Shown here: positions 1 through 7,676 of the stretch, piece after piece
How the letters are laid out: each line of letters starts with the position of its first letter
Position numbering within the stretch: position 1 is the stretch's first letter
Source of the DNA: an uncultured Clostridia bacterium
GTDB lineage: Bacteria; Bacillota; Clostridia; TANB77; CAG-508
NCBI GenBank assembly: GCA_944386375.1
Contig: CALXAW010000002.1
Span: 1-30,390 of the forward strand
Length of the DNA stretch: 30,390 nucleotides
Direction: 5' to 3'
Notes under the pieces: generated by a model
What the model saw: the letters and a program-made list of their open reading frames with translations, nothing else
Database searches by the model: none
Told to the model about the DNA's origin: nothing
Position numbers and translations under genes: made by a program

Positions 1-191
1 CTAATTAAGTATTCTCTTGGGTCACCAGATGGAGCAGACAATAAGCAAGTGATTTTAGCATCTTTTGTTAGTCCAAAGTCTAGCAATCTTTTATGCATGC
101 AATTTTCAGTTTCTATTTTTTTAATAAAACCGCTTTCACCAATTTTAAGTTCACTTAAAGGAAAACAATTAATCATATTACTTTTTTCCAT
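1..191 (-). CDS. feoA: FeoA-family ferrous iron transport protein A (partial)
   Basis: Leftward reading frame whose first 63 codons are inside the window; the 3' end lies beyond base 1. The peptide has the FeoA pattern: a short N-terminal LSELKIGESG segment, then KRLLDFGLTKDAKI and a SGDPREYLI stretch, which match the small SH3-like FeoA fold (about 75 residues in full). FeoA is a cytoplasmic helper of the FeoB ferrous-iron permease, so feoB may lie to the left; that is inference. The ATG at 191 is preceded by an AAAGGA ribosome binding site about 10 bases upstream. It is divergent from the gene at 315. Confidence 0.75.
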   Translation of the reverse strand, partial: MEKSNMINCFPLSELKIGESGFIKKIETENCMHKRLLDFGLTKDAKITCLLSAPSGDPREYLI

Positions 192-258
192 ATTAATATC
201 ATTCCTTTGTATATAGTATGAGTGTAAAAGAAAAATTGTGAGATAATATATAATTTTG

Positions 259-287
259 TTGCAAATGATTATAATGTAAGATATAAT
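259..287 (+). promoter_or_regulatory. Sigma-A-type promoter for the membrane-anchored protein gene
   Basis: TTGCAA at 259-264 and TATAAT at 282-287 are separated by exactly 17 bases. The predicted start of transcription lies about 20 bases before the start codon at 315. Confidence 0.65.
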
Positions 288-314
288 AAACAAAAAATGA
301 AAGGGGTTTTTATT

Positions 315-1022
315 ATGAAAAGTAAAAAATCAATAATTGTAACATTACTTGTAATAGTAATAATAGCAGGCTTAGTAATAGCAGGTTTTTTTGTACATAG
401 AATTATGCAAGAACAAAAATTAGTAGAGGAAGTTAATGCAATAAATAGCTTAGATTTATTAACAGCAGAAGTAGATATGACAATAAAAACAACAGGAGAT
501 TATGCAGTAGTAGAACAAACAATGAAAGATTATATGAAGAGTGCACAAGAGACCATGAAAAATTTAAATAATATATATTTAGACGAAACTGTTGTAAATT
601 CATTATCACCAGATAATTTAAAAAATGATGGACCGGCATTTGAAAATACAAAAGCAGCAGTAACAAATGCAAGAGAAAAGGCAGCAACATATGCAGAAGA
701 AGTTAACAAATATTTAGATGATGAATATATTAAAAGCCTTATACAAGACAAGGGTTTAAGTGATTATTATATAGATTTATATAATAAATTAATGTTTGAA
801 GACCAAGATACTATGCAAGATATGGAAAATACACAAAAAGAATTAGTAGATGCAAATGGTAAATATGTAAATATGTTAGATAAAATAGAACAGGTAATAA
901 CATTATTAAGCGAAAATCCAAATGCTTGGAATGTAACAGATGATGGACAAGTAGAATTTTATTCTCAAACAGTGTTAGACCAATATAATGCATATGTAAC
1001 AGAAATAAAATCAGTAGAATAG
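315..1022 (+). CDS. Membrane-anchored extracytoplasmic protein of unknown function
   Basis: A 235-residue protein. An ATG also exists at 297, but the one at 315 is preferred because AAGGGG at 301-306 is correctly placed for it. Residues about 6-29 form one hydrophobic segment after a Lys-rich N-terminus, so the protein is probably anchored with its bulk outside. The rest is acidic and mostly helical with coiled-coil character, rich in Asp, Glu, Asn and Tyr, without cysteines or a catalytic motif I recognise. It stands alone between its own promoter and an intrinsic terminator. An envelope or substrate-binding role is possible but not shown by the sequence. Confidence 0.7.
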   Translation: MKSKKSIIVTLLVIVIIAGLVIAGFFVHRIMQEQKLVEEVNAINSLDLLTAEVDMTIKTTGDYAVVEQTMKDYMKSAQETMKNLNNIYLDETVVNSLSPDNLKNDGPAFENTKAAVTNAREKAATYAEEVNKYLDDEYIKSLIQDKGLSDYYIDLYNKLMFEDQDTMQDMENTQKELVDANGKYVNMLDKIEQVITLLSENPNAWNVTDDGQVEFYSQTVLDQYNAYVTEIKSVE

Positions 1023-1030
1023 ATAAGTGA

Positions 1031-1066
1031 CGCAAACTTTTATAAATATTAAAAGTTTGCGTTTTT
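1031..1066 (+). terminator. Intrinsic terminator after the anchored-protein gene
   Basis: A perfect 12-bp stem (1031-1042 with 1050-1061, CGCAAACTTTTA paired to its complement) closes a 7-base loop and is followed by five T residues. It starts 8 bases after the stop codon. Confidence 0.85.
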
Positions 1067-1087
1067 GACTGTATAGAACTTACAATG

Positions 1088-1287
1088 CTAAAAAATATAT
1101 ATTAATACATACAAATTCTCGGCTCATTCCAAAACTAAAGAAATTCTAATACAATTCTCGGGCACCCTTTGCGGCAAATTTTTTCTGGCGAAAAAATTCA
1201 GCAACCATTTCCCTCGAATTGTATAAGAATTTCTAAAGTTTCTCCAATCACATTCGAATTTGTATGTATTAATATATATTTTTTTAG
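1088..1287. repeat. 200-bp near-palindromic intergenic element (MITE-like)
   Basis: The 31 bases from 1088 are complementary to 1256-1287 apart from one extra T. Inside, 1138-1162 pairs with 1211-1234, and the centre holds AATTTTTTC, a TGGC loop and GAAAAAATT. The whole segment can therefore fold into one long interrupted hairpin. It has no useful reading frame. Bases 1121-1185 recur at 13054-13118 with strong identity, including the run CTCGGGCACCCTTTGCGGC, so this is a repeated element. Miniature inverted-repeat transposable element is the nearest class; no clear target duplication was seen. Confidence 0.7.
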
Positions 1288-1294
1288 TATAATC

Positions 1295-1357
1295 TCCTTA
1301 AATTAATAAATTCTTAATAAAATATCTATTTTTTCTTAAATATTTTTCTGTTATAAT
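1295..1357 (+). promoter_or_regulatory. Promoter region of the response-regulator operon with TTCTTAA repeats
   Basis: A TATAAT -10 box lies at 1352-1357; no good -35 box is seen, which fits an activator-dependent promoter. Upstream are direct repeats TCCTTAAAT (1295), TTCTTAATA (1311) and TTCTTAAAT (1333); the last two are 22 bases apart, two helical turns. OmpR/PhoB-family regulators bind such direct repeats, so self-activation is an inference. Confidence 0.45.
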
Positions 1358-1392
1358 ATATACATAATTATTACTAAAAAGGGGAGAAAAAC

Positions 1393-2088
1393 ATGTACAA
1401 TATTTTAGTATGTGATGATGACAAAGAGATAGTTTCAGCAATTGAAATATATCTAAGTAAAGAAGGCTACAATGTATTAAAAGCATATGATGGAGAGCAA
1501 GCATTAAAAATATTAAATGAAAACAAAATACATTTAATTATATTAGATATAATGATGCCTAAAAAAGATGGAATGGAAGTATTAGAAGAAATAAGACAAG
1601 AAAAAACAATTCCAGTAATAATGCTTTCTGCTAAATCTGAAGACGAAGATAAAATAAATGGTCTAAATTTAGGGGCAGATGATTATGTAACAAAACCATT
1701 TAATCCATTAGAATTAATAGCAAGAGTCAATTCAGGGATACGAAGATTTACACAACTAGGCACAATACAAAATTTAGAAAATGCAAAAATATATAAAACA
1801 GGTTCTCTTATTATAAATGACGATTTAAAACAGGTTACAGTAGATGGCAAAGAAATAAAATTAACACCAACAGAATATAACATACTGAAATTTTTGACTA
1901 AAAATAAAGGAGTAGTATATTCAATAGAAGAAATATATCAAAATGTATGGCAATATGAAGCATATGGAGCAGAAAACATAATAGCAGTACATATTAGACA
2001 CATAAGAGAAAAAATAGAGATAAATCCTAAAGAGCCAAAATATTTAAAAGTAATTTGGGGAATTGGGTATAAAGTTGAAAATTTATAA
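1393..2088 (+). CDS. OmpR/PhoB-family response regulator
   Basis: 231 residues with an N-terminal receiver domain (about 1-120) and a C-terminal winged-helix DNA-binding domain (about 130-230). The receiver shows the acidic pair D8/D9, phospho-acceptor D52 in LDIMMP, S79 and K101 in the TKPF motif. The output domain contains the LTPTEYNIL and IWGIGYKV signatures of the Trans_Reg_C fold. GGGGAG precedes the ATG by 7 bases. The sensor kinase follows after 31 bases, so the two form a two-component system. Overall resemblance is to VanR-type clostridial regulators; the position before an amidase and rodA suggests cell-wall control, which is inference. Confidence 0.93.
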   Translation: MYNILVCDDDKEIVSAIEIYLSKEGYNVLKAYDGEQALKILNENKIHLIILDIMMPKKDGMEVLEEIRQEKTIPVIMLSAKSEDEDKINGLNLGADDYVTKPFNPLELIARVNSGIRRFTQLGTIQNLENAKIYKTGSLIINDDLKQVTVDGKEIKLTPTEYNILKFLTKNKGVVYSIEEIYQNVWQYEAYGAENIIAVHIRHIREKIEINPKEPKYLKVIWGIGYKVENL

Positions 2089-2119
2089 AAATTAGTAATA
2101 AGTAAGGAGCATATTAATT

Positions 2120-4114
2120 ATGAATATAAAACAGTCCACAGTATTAAAAGCAATGTCTTATATTTTAATACCTATATTTGGAGCAATAATAGTTTTAACA
2201 ACAATTTATAGCATATATGTTGCAGAATTTGAAAAAGAAAACAAAGAAGGCACATTTTATCAAACAGAGAGATTTGCAGATATGTATAAATCTAATTTAT
2301 ATAACATAATTGGGCTTGTAGAAGAACGAAAAGGAACTTTTGATAAAGTAGATGTACAAGAAAACATATATTATGGCAGATATTATGATTATAACTATCA
2401 TGGTATGTTAAAATATATAGTACTTAATACAAAAACAAATACAGCCTATACTAATATTACTGTAACAGAAAATACAAACACAATAGAAAAACTAAAACAA
2501 AATGTTAAAAATGAAAATAACCAATATTTATGCTATAAACCTAATCCAGAAAAAGTAGAAACAAACATACCAAACGAAGAACTACAAAATTTAAATTATG
2601 TTTATTTAAAAAATGCTCTACCAGACAACTCAACATATGAAATATATACATATATAAATCCTAATAGAGATGCAGCATTAGGAACAGTTTTAGAAGAGAT
2701 AGTTTTTGAAATATCAAAAAAATTTGACTGGATACCAGTGGCAATAATGCCAGTTCTTATTATAGCAATATTTGCAATGGCAATATATTTATGTTTTGCA
2801 ATAGGACATGTAAAAGGTCATGAGGGTATTTATTTAAATAGATTCGAAAAATGGCCAATAGAGCTAACAGGTATAATATCATTTACGGTATTTGTATGTG
2901 GCTTAGCACCTACTACAGGAATTTCTTTTGTTAATATGACTAGTGATATGCAAATAATGGCATTGTTTAGTTTTATATTAATATTTGCAATAATAGCATA
3001 TATAGCTTTAGCAGTATTTGCAACAATAGTAATTAAAAAATTAAAAACAGGAACATTAATAAATAGTTCATTTACATATAAAATAATTAAAAAAATAATT
3101 TCAGGTGTAAAAAAACTATGGCATAATACTTTTGATAATGTTGACTTAAATGCCAAAATAATAATAGCATTTATAGGGCTAATATTACTTAGTATAATAT
3201 TAATTTCTACAGGAGGGCTAGGAGTATTAATAGTTCTAGCACTTTGGAGCTATGTGTTATACTTACTTCAAAAAAAGGCAAATGAATTTAGATTAGTAAA
3301 AAATACTACAAAAGAAATTTACGAAGGTGATGTAGATAATAGAATAGATGAAGAAAAAATAAATGGTGAACTAAAAGAATTAAGTAAGTATATAAATGAT
3401 ATTTCTGGTGGATTTTCTAATGCTATAGAACAAAATTTAAAGTCTGAAAGATTAAAAACAGAGCTTATTACAAATGTGTCTCATGACATAAAAACACCAT
3501 TAACTTCAATAATAAATTATGTGGATTTATTAAAACAAGAAAATATAGAAAATGAAAAGGCAAATGAATATTTACAGATTTTAGATGCAAAGTCACAAAG
3601 ACTAAAAAAACTAATAGAAGATTTAATAGAGGCTTCGAAAGTATCATCTGGAAATATAAAATTAAATATAGAAAAAATTGATGTTGTAGAACTAACTAAG
3701 CAAGCTATAGGAGAATTTGAAGATAAGTTTAAACAAAAAGGATTAGAAATTATTACAACAATGCCAGAAAATGAAGTTACAATTGAGGCTGATAGTAGAT
3801 ATATGTATAGGGTTGTAGACAATATTTATAGTAATATTGCAAAATATGCCCTAGATAATTCTAGAGTATATATAGACATTAAAGTAGATGGAAAACAAGT
3901 ATTAATTAGTTTTAAAAATATATCAAAAGAAAAATTAAATATAAGTATAGATGAGCTTATGGAACGATTTGTAAGAGGAGATAAGTCTAGAACAACAGAG
4001 GGAAGCGGATTAGGTTTATCTATATCAAAAAGCTTAACAGAACTACAAAATGGTAAGTTTGATGTGCAAGTAGATGGAGACTTGCTTCACGTAGAAGTAG
4101 TATTTACATGTTAA
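2120..4114 (+). CDS. Multi-pass membrane sensor histidine kinase
   Basis: 664 residues. A first membrane helix spans about 11-34, followed by an extracellular region of about 165 residues rich in Asn, Tyr and Lys, then several more helices between about 205 and 385. A HAMP-like linker leads to the HisKA domain with phospho-acceptor H455 in SHDIKTPLTS, then the ATP-binding domain with an N-box around 561-576 (DNIYSNIAKYA) and the G-box GSGLGLSIS near 628. It should sense an envelope signal and phosphorylate the upstream regulator. The extra membrane helices are more than in a simple VanS, so the signal may be sensed within the membrane. AAGGAG lies 10 bases before the ATG. Confidence 0.92.
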   Translation: MNIKQSTVLKAMSYILIPIFGAIIVLTTIYSIYVAEFEKENKEGTFYQTERFADMYKSNLYNIIGLVEERKGTFDKVDVQENIYYGRYYDYNYHGMLKYIVLNTKTNTAYTNITVTENTNTIEKLKQNVKNENNQYLCYKPNPEKVETNIPNEELQNLNYVYLKNALPDNSTYEIYTYINPNRDAALGTVLEEIVFEISKKFDWIPVAIMPVLIIAIFAMAIYLCFAIGHVKGHEGIYLNRFEKWPIELTGIISFTVFVCGLAPTTGISFVNMTSDMQIMALFSFILIFAIIAYIALAVFATIVIKKLKTGTLINSSFTYKIIKKIISGVKKLWHNTFDNVDLNAKIIIAFIGLILLSIILISTGGLGVLIVLALWSYVLYLLQKKANEFRLVKNTTKEIYEGDVDNRIDEEKINGELKELSKYINDISGGFSNAIEQNLKSERLKTELITNVSHDIKTPLTSIINYVDLLKQENIENEKANEYLQILDAKSQRLKKLIEDLIEASKVSSGNIKLNIEKIDVVELTKQAIGEFEDKFKQKGLEIITTMPENEVTIEADSRYMYRVVDNIYSNIAKYALDNSRVYIDIKVDGKQVLISFKNISKEKLNISIDELMERFVRGDKSRTTEGSGLGLSISKSLTELQNGKFDVQVDGDLLHVEVVFTC

Positions 4115-4130
4115 TTTTGGAAAATAGAAG

Positions 4131-4171
4131 TTTTATCCTAATAAGAAATTTATATTCTTATTAGGATAAAA
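4131..4171. other. Perfect 17-bp hairpin between kinase and amidase genes
   Basis: Bases 4131-4147 are exactly complementary to 4155-4171 around a 7-base loop. No U-run follows on the + strand; instead the amidase ribosome binding site (GAGGAG) begins within a few bases. It may reduce downstream expression or protect mRNA ends rather than act as a standard terminator. Confidence 0.6.
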
Positions 4172-4186
4172 ATGAGGAGCAAGTAA

Positions 4187-4855
4187 ATGAATAAAAGAAA
4201 ATTAGATAAAAGAAAAGTATTAATTGCAATATTAATTGTTTTAGCATTTATAAGCATTATAATATATAATATTACTTTAGATAACAAGATTATTGTATGT
4301 ATAGATGCAGGACATGGCGGAAGTGATGTAGGAGCAATAAACGAAGATACAAACCGCTATGAAAAAGATGATAACTTAAAAGTTGCAAAACAAGTAAAAG
4401 AAGAATTGCAAAAACAAGATATAAAAGTAGTAATGACAAGAAACTCTGATAAAAAAGTAGATTTAAGAAAAAGATGTAATATAGCAAATAATAAACATGC
4501 AGATTTATTTGTGTCTATACATAGAAATAGTAGTGATACTCAAGCTGATGGAGTAGAAATATGGGTAAAAAGTAGAGATAACGAAAAAAATAAAGTATTA
4601 GCAAATAATATTTTAGAAAATTTAGCTAACCAAGAAATACAAACAAATAGAGGAGTAAAAGAAGGAACAATGCAAGGAACTTCTTCTGACTACTATGTAA
4701 ACGAAAACACAAATATGCCAAGTTGTTTAATAGAACTAGGATTTATTTCGAATAAAACAGATAATAAATTATTAGATAAAAACACAAAAGAATATGCAAA
4801 AGCAATTGCAGATGGTATAATTCAAACACTAGAAGATTTAGATATAACAAAGTAA
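4187..4855 (+). CDS. CwlD-like N-acetylmuramoyl-L-alanine amidase (Amidase_3)
   Basis: 222 residues with one N-terminal membrane helix (about 10-29) and then a complete Amidase_3 domain. The zinc ligands H43 (in DAGHGG), E59 and H112 (in SIHRNS) and the catalytic E183 in IELGF are all present. The enzyme cleaves the amide bond between muramic acid and the stem peptide at the outer face of the membrane. Length and architecture resemble CwlD, which makes muramic-delta-lactam in spore cortex; a vegetative wall hydrolase of the same family is equally possible. It lies 72 bases after the histidine kinase, suggesting co-regulation by that system. Confidence 0.88.
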   Translation: MNKRKLDKRKVLIAILIVLAFISIIIYNITLDNKIIVCIDAGHGGSDVGAINEDTNRYEKDDNLKVAKQVKEELQKQDIKVVMTRNSDKKVDLRKRCNIANNKHADLFVSIHRNSSDTQADGVEIWVKSRDNEKNKVLANNILENLANQEIQTNRGVKEGTMQGTSSDYYVNENTNMPSCLIELGFISNKTDNKLLDKNTKEYAKAIADGIIQTLEDLDITK

Positions 4856-4892
4856 AATTACAATTTTTATTTAAGTTTTGCTCTTATTTCTA

Positions 4893-4921
4893 TTGAAAAT
4901 ATGGGTATAATGTATTATAAT
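4893..4921 (+). promoter_or_regulatory. Sigma-A-type promoter for rodA
   Basis: TTGAAA at 4893-4898 and TATAAT at 4916-4921 with a 17-base spacer. A second TATAAT-like box at 4906-4911 overlaps the spacer. Confidence 0.7.
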
Positions 4922-4969
4922 ATTTTCGTAACAAAAGAAAAGAATATATAGAAAAGAGCAGGTGAAAAG

Positions 4970-6079
4970 ATGAGAAAACAACAACTAAAAAACATGGAAT
5001 GGTGGATATTAATATGTGTACTTATATTATGTGCAATAGGATTTGTAGCATTATATTCTGTGTCATATGAAACCGAATTTTCAGAACTTAAAAGACAAAT
5101 AACATGGTTTGGATTAAGTTTTTTAGTGATGGTAATAATAGCTTTAATAGATTATGAAATAATAGCAAAAGTTTCGCCAATATGGTATGCATTTTTTATT
5201 ATTTTACTGGTGGGAGTGCTCTTTACTGAGCCAGTAGATGGAGCTAGTAGATGGTTTGACATAGGTTCATTTTCGTTGCAACCAGCCGAATTTGCTAAAA
5301 TATTTGTAATATTATTTTTAGCATATGTAATGTCTAAAATACAAGAAAGTGGTTTATACAAAATAAATAAAATAAAATGGCTTGCACTTGTTTTATTAAT
5401 TGCAGCAGTTCCTATATTGTTAATTGTAAAAGAGCCAGACCATGGAACAGCAATTGCATATATGCTAATAACGGCATTTATGTTATTTGCAGCAGGAATA
5501 GATAAAAAATATGTTATAAGTATAATTGTTCTTGCAGTAATTTCTGTACCATTATTATATAATTTTGTACTACCAGACTATGCAAAAACAAGAATAGATG
5601 TATTTTTAAATCCAGATTTAGACCCTAGAGGTTCAGGATATAATATAATTCAATCAAAATTAGCAGTAGGTGCAGGAGAACTATTTGGTATGGGGCTATT
5701 ACAAGGTAACCAAACACAGGTAGGTTATTTGCACCCAAAGACTACAGACTTTATATTTGCAGTAATAGGAGAAGAAATGGGCTTTATTATGACAGCAACA
5801 ATAGTAATACTCTATGTATTTTTAATTACCAAGGCAATATATGTTGCAAAAACGGCAAAAGATAATTTGGGCTCATATATAGCGGTAGGTATAGCAGCAA
5901 TTTTCTTTTTCCACATGACAGAAAACATAGGTATGACAATAGGTCTGCTTCCTATTTCTGGTATACCACTTCCATTTATAAGCTATGGTGGTAGCTCTAT
6001 GATTACAAGTTTTACATGTATTGGCTTACTACTTAATATAAGTAGCAAAAGACAAAAAACAATTTTTATAAATAGATAA
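4970..6079 (+). CDS. rodA: RodA, SEDS-family peptidoglycan glycosyltransferase
   Basis: 369 residues with about ten hydrophobic segments. The SEDS signatures are clear: RWFDIGSFSLQPAEFAK in the third to fourth helix region, VKEPDHGTA, DFIFAVIGEEMGF, and the C-terminal GLLPISGIPLPFISYGGSSM. Length and the ending fit RodA better than FtsW, which is usually longer. RodA polymerises glycan strands from lipid II during cylindrical elongation with a class B penicillin-binding protein, which is not in this window. The gene has its own promoter at 4893 but sits next to the two-component system and amidase, completing a cell-wall block. Confidence 0.92.
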   Translation: MRKQQLKNMEWWILICVLILCAIGFVALYSVSYETEFSELKRQITWFGLSFLVMVIIALIDYEIIAKVSPIWYAFFIILLVGVLFTEPVDGASRWFDIGSFSLQPAEFAKIFVILFLAYVMSKIQESGLYKINKIKWLALVLLIAAVPILLIVKEPDHGTAIAYMLITAFMLFAAGIDKKYVISIIVLAVISVPLLYNFVLPDYAKTRIDVFLNPDLDPRGSGYNIIQSKLAVGAGELFGMGLLQGNQTQVGYLHPKTTDFIFAVIGEEMGFIMTATIVILYVFLITKAIYVAKTAKDNLGSYIAVGIAAIFFFHMTENIGMTIGLLPISGIPLPFISYGGSSMITSFTCIGLLLNISSKRQKTIFINR

Positions 6080-6114
6080 ATTAGCAAAATTCATAAAAAA
6101 TTCACATAAATCCC

Positions 6115-6143
6115 TTGCTATTAACTTTTTTTATATTTATAAT
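6115..6143 (+). promoter_or_regulatory. Sigma-A-type promoter for the alcohol dehydrogenase gene
   Basis: TTGCTA at 6115-6120 and TATAAT at 6138-6143 are separated by 17 bases; a strong AGGAGGA ribosome binding site follows at 6167-6173. Confidence 0.75.
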
Positions 6144-6179
6144 TATAGTGATAAAATAAAAAACATAGGAGGAATAAAA

Positions 6180-7340
6180 ATGAGTACAAAATTTGTTTTA
6201 AACGAAGTATCTTATTTTGGAAGAGGTGCAAGAGAAGAATTAGCAGGAGAAATAAAAAACAGAGGATTTAAAAAAGTATTTTTAGTTACAGACAAATCTT
6301 TAGTAGAAGCAGGAGTAAGTGAAAAAGTAGAAAAAGTATTAGAAAAGGCAGGAATAGAATTTGAAGTATATTCAGAAATAAAACCAAACCCAACAATAAA
6401 AAATGTAACAGATGGAGTAAAAGCTTGTAAAAAAGCAAAAGCAGATGTTATAGTAGCAGTAGGTGGAGGTTCTAGTATAGACACAGCAAAAGGAATATCA
6501 ATAGTAATAGCAAATCCAGACAGAGCAGATATAGTATCACTAAATGGTGCATCAAATACAGCAAATAGAGGCTTACCAGTTATAGCACTTCCAACAACAG
6601 CAGGAACAGCAGCAGAAGTTACAATAAATTATGTAATAACAGATGAAGAAAGAAAAATAAAAATGGTATGTGTAGACCCAAATGATATTCCAATTTTAGC
6701 AATTGTAGATTCAGAATTAATGGAAACAATGCCAAAATCATTAGCAGCAGCAACAGGAATGGATGCACTAACACATGCAGTAGAAGGATATATTACAAAA
6801 GCACATAACACAATGTCAGACATGTTTCATATGAGAGCAATAGAATTAATATTTGCAAACTTACCAGCAGCAGTAAATGATAAAGACCCACAAGCAATAG
6901 AAAATATGGGACTAGCTCAATATATTGCAGGAATGGGATTTTCAAATGTAGGGCTTGGTATAGTACATTCTATGGCACATCAATTAGGTGCTGTATATGA
7001 CACACCACATGGTATAGCAAATGCAATGTTACTTCCAACAGTTATGAGATTTAATGGGCAAAACCCAGAAACTGCACAAAGATTTAGAGAAATACTAATA
7101 AAAATAGGTAGACCAGATGCAGAACATTTAAATGACCAAGATGTAATAAATACATTTGTATGGATGTTATCTGAACTTGCTAAAAAAGTAGGAATTACAC
7201 AAACAATAAAAGACTATGGAGCAAAAGAAGAAGATTTTGATATGTTAGCAGACAAAGCAATGGAAGACCCATGTAAGCCAGGTAACCCAAGAGAAGTAAC
7301 AAAACAAGATTTTATAGATTTATATAGAGCAGCAATGTAA
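6180..7340 (+). CDS. fucO: Lactaldehyde reductase / iron-dependent alcohol dehydrogenase (FucO-like)
   Basis: 386 residues, a type III iron-containing alcohol dehydrogenase. It follows the E. coli FucO pattern closely: FGRGA near the start, GGGSSIDTAKG at 95-105 for NAD binding, LPTTAGTAAEVTINYVITDE at 137-156, and iron ligands D195, H199, H263 and H277. FucO interconverts L-lactaldehyde and L-1,2-propanediol with NAD(H), serving fucose or rhamnose fermentation as an electron sink; ethanol or butanol oxidation cannot be excluded. No sugar-utilisation genes are adjacent. The gene is a single unit with its own promoter and hairpin terminator, and its strong ribosome binding site and uniform codon use suggest high expression. 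Confidence 0.9.
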   Translation: MSTKFVLNEVSYFGRGAREELAGEIKNRGFKKVFLVTDKSLVEAGVSEKVEKVLEKAGIEFEVYSEIKPNPTIKNVTDGVKACKKAKADVIVAVGGGSSIDTAKGISIVIANPDRADIVSLNGASNTANRGLPVIALPTTAGTAAEVTINYVITDEERKIKMVCVDPNDIPILAIVDSELMETMPKSLAAATGMDALTHAVEGYITKAHNTMSDMFHMRAIELIFANLPAAVNDKDPQAIENMGLAQYIAGMGFSNVGLGIVHSMAHQLGAVYDTPHGIANAMLLPTVMRFNGQNPETAQRFREILIKIGRPDAEHLNDQDVINTFVWMLSELAKKVGITQTIKDYGAKEEDFDMLADKAMEDPCKPGNPREVTKQDFIDLYRAAM

Positions 7341-7341
7341 G

Positions 7342-7372
7342 AATAATCCCTCGGTTAATCCGAGGGATTATT
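7342..7372 (+). terminator. Terminator hairpin after the FucO-like gene
   Basis: A perfect 13-bp stem (7342-7354 with 7360-7372, containing ATCCCTCGG) closes a TTAAT loop one base after the stop codon. Only a short T-run follows, so efficiency is uncertain. Confidence 0.7.
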
Positions 7373-7401
7373 TGGTGGCAAACAAATATAATATTTTTTA
7401 C

Positions 7402-7430
7402 TTGACAACAACAAACAAAAGTTTTATAAT
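7402..7430 (+). promoter_or_regulatory. Consensus promoter of dinB with LexA-like box in the spacer
   Basis: TTGACA at 7402-7407 and TATAAT at 7425-7430 are both perfect and 17 bases apart. The spacer contains AAACAAAAGTTT at 7413-7424, one mismatch from the GAAC-N4-GTTT form of Gram-positive SOS boxes. A repressor bound here would block RNA polymerase, which fits damage-inducible control of the translesion polymerase downstream. Confidence 0.65.
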
Positions 7431-7447
7431 ATATATGGTGATGTATT

Positions 7448-7660
7448 ATGGAAAGACAAATACTTCATATAGATGTAAATAATGCATATTTAAGTTGGAC
7501 AGCTTTAGAAAGATTAAAAAATGGCGAAACTTTAGATATTAGAACAATTCCAGCAATTATAGGTGGGGACGAAACAAAACGTTCTGGTATTGTATTAGCT
7601 AAAAGTATGAAAGCTAAAAAAATGCGGAATAATAACAGGAGAAACAATATATTCAGCTAG
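7448..7660 (+). CDS. dinB: DNA polymerase IV, N-terminal fragment (frameshifted dinB)
   Basis: This frame encodes the start of a Y-family polymerase: HIDVNNAY with catalytic D9, then GGDETKRSGIVLAKS. After GCT AAA AAA the sequence has a seventh A (run at 7616-7622) that shifts the frame; translation then gives an unrelated basic tail and stops at 7660. Skipping one A restores the expected KKCGIITGETIYSARRKCPN continuation into the frame that leads to 8636. Together the two parts would make a 395-residue polymerase of normal length. The cause may be a sequencing or assembly error, a true mutation, or slippage that yields some full-length product. Confidence 0.8.
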   Translation: MERQILHIDVNNAYLSWTALERLKNGETLDIRTIPAIIGGDETKRSGIVLAKSMKAKKMRNNNRRNNIFS

Positions 7661-7676
7661 AAGAAAATGCCCTAAT

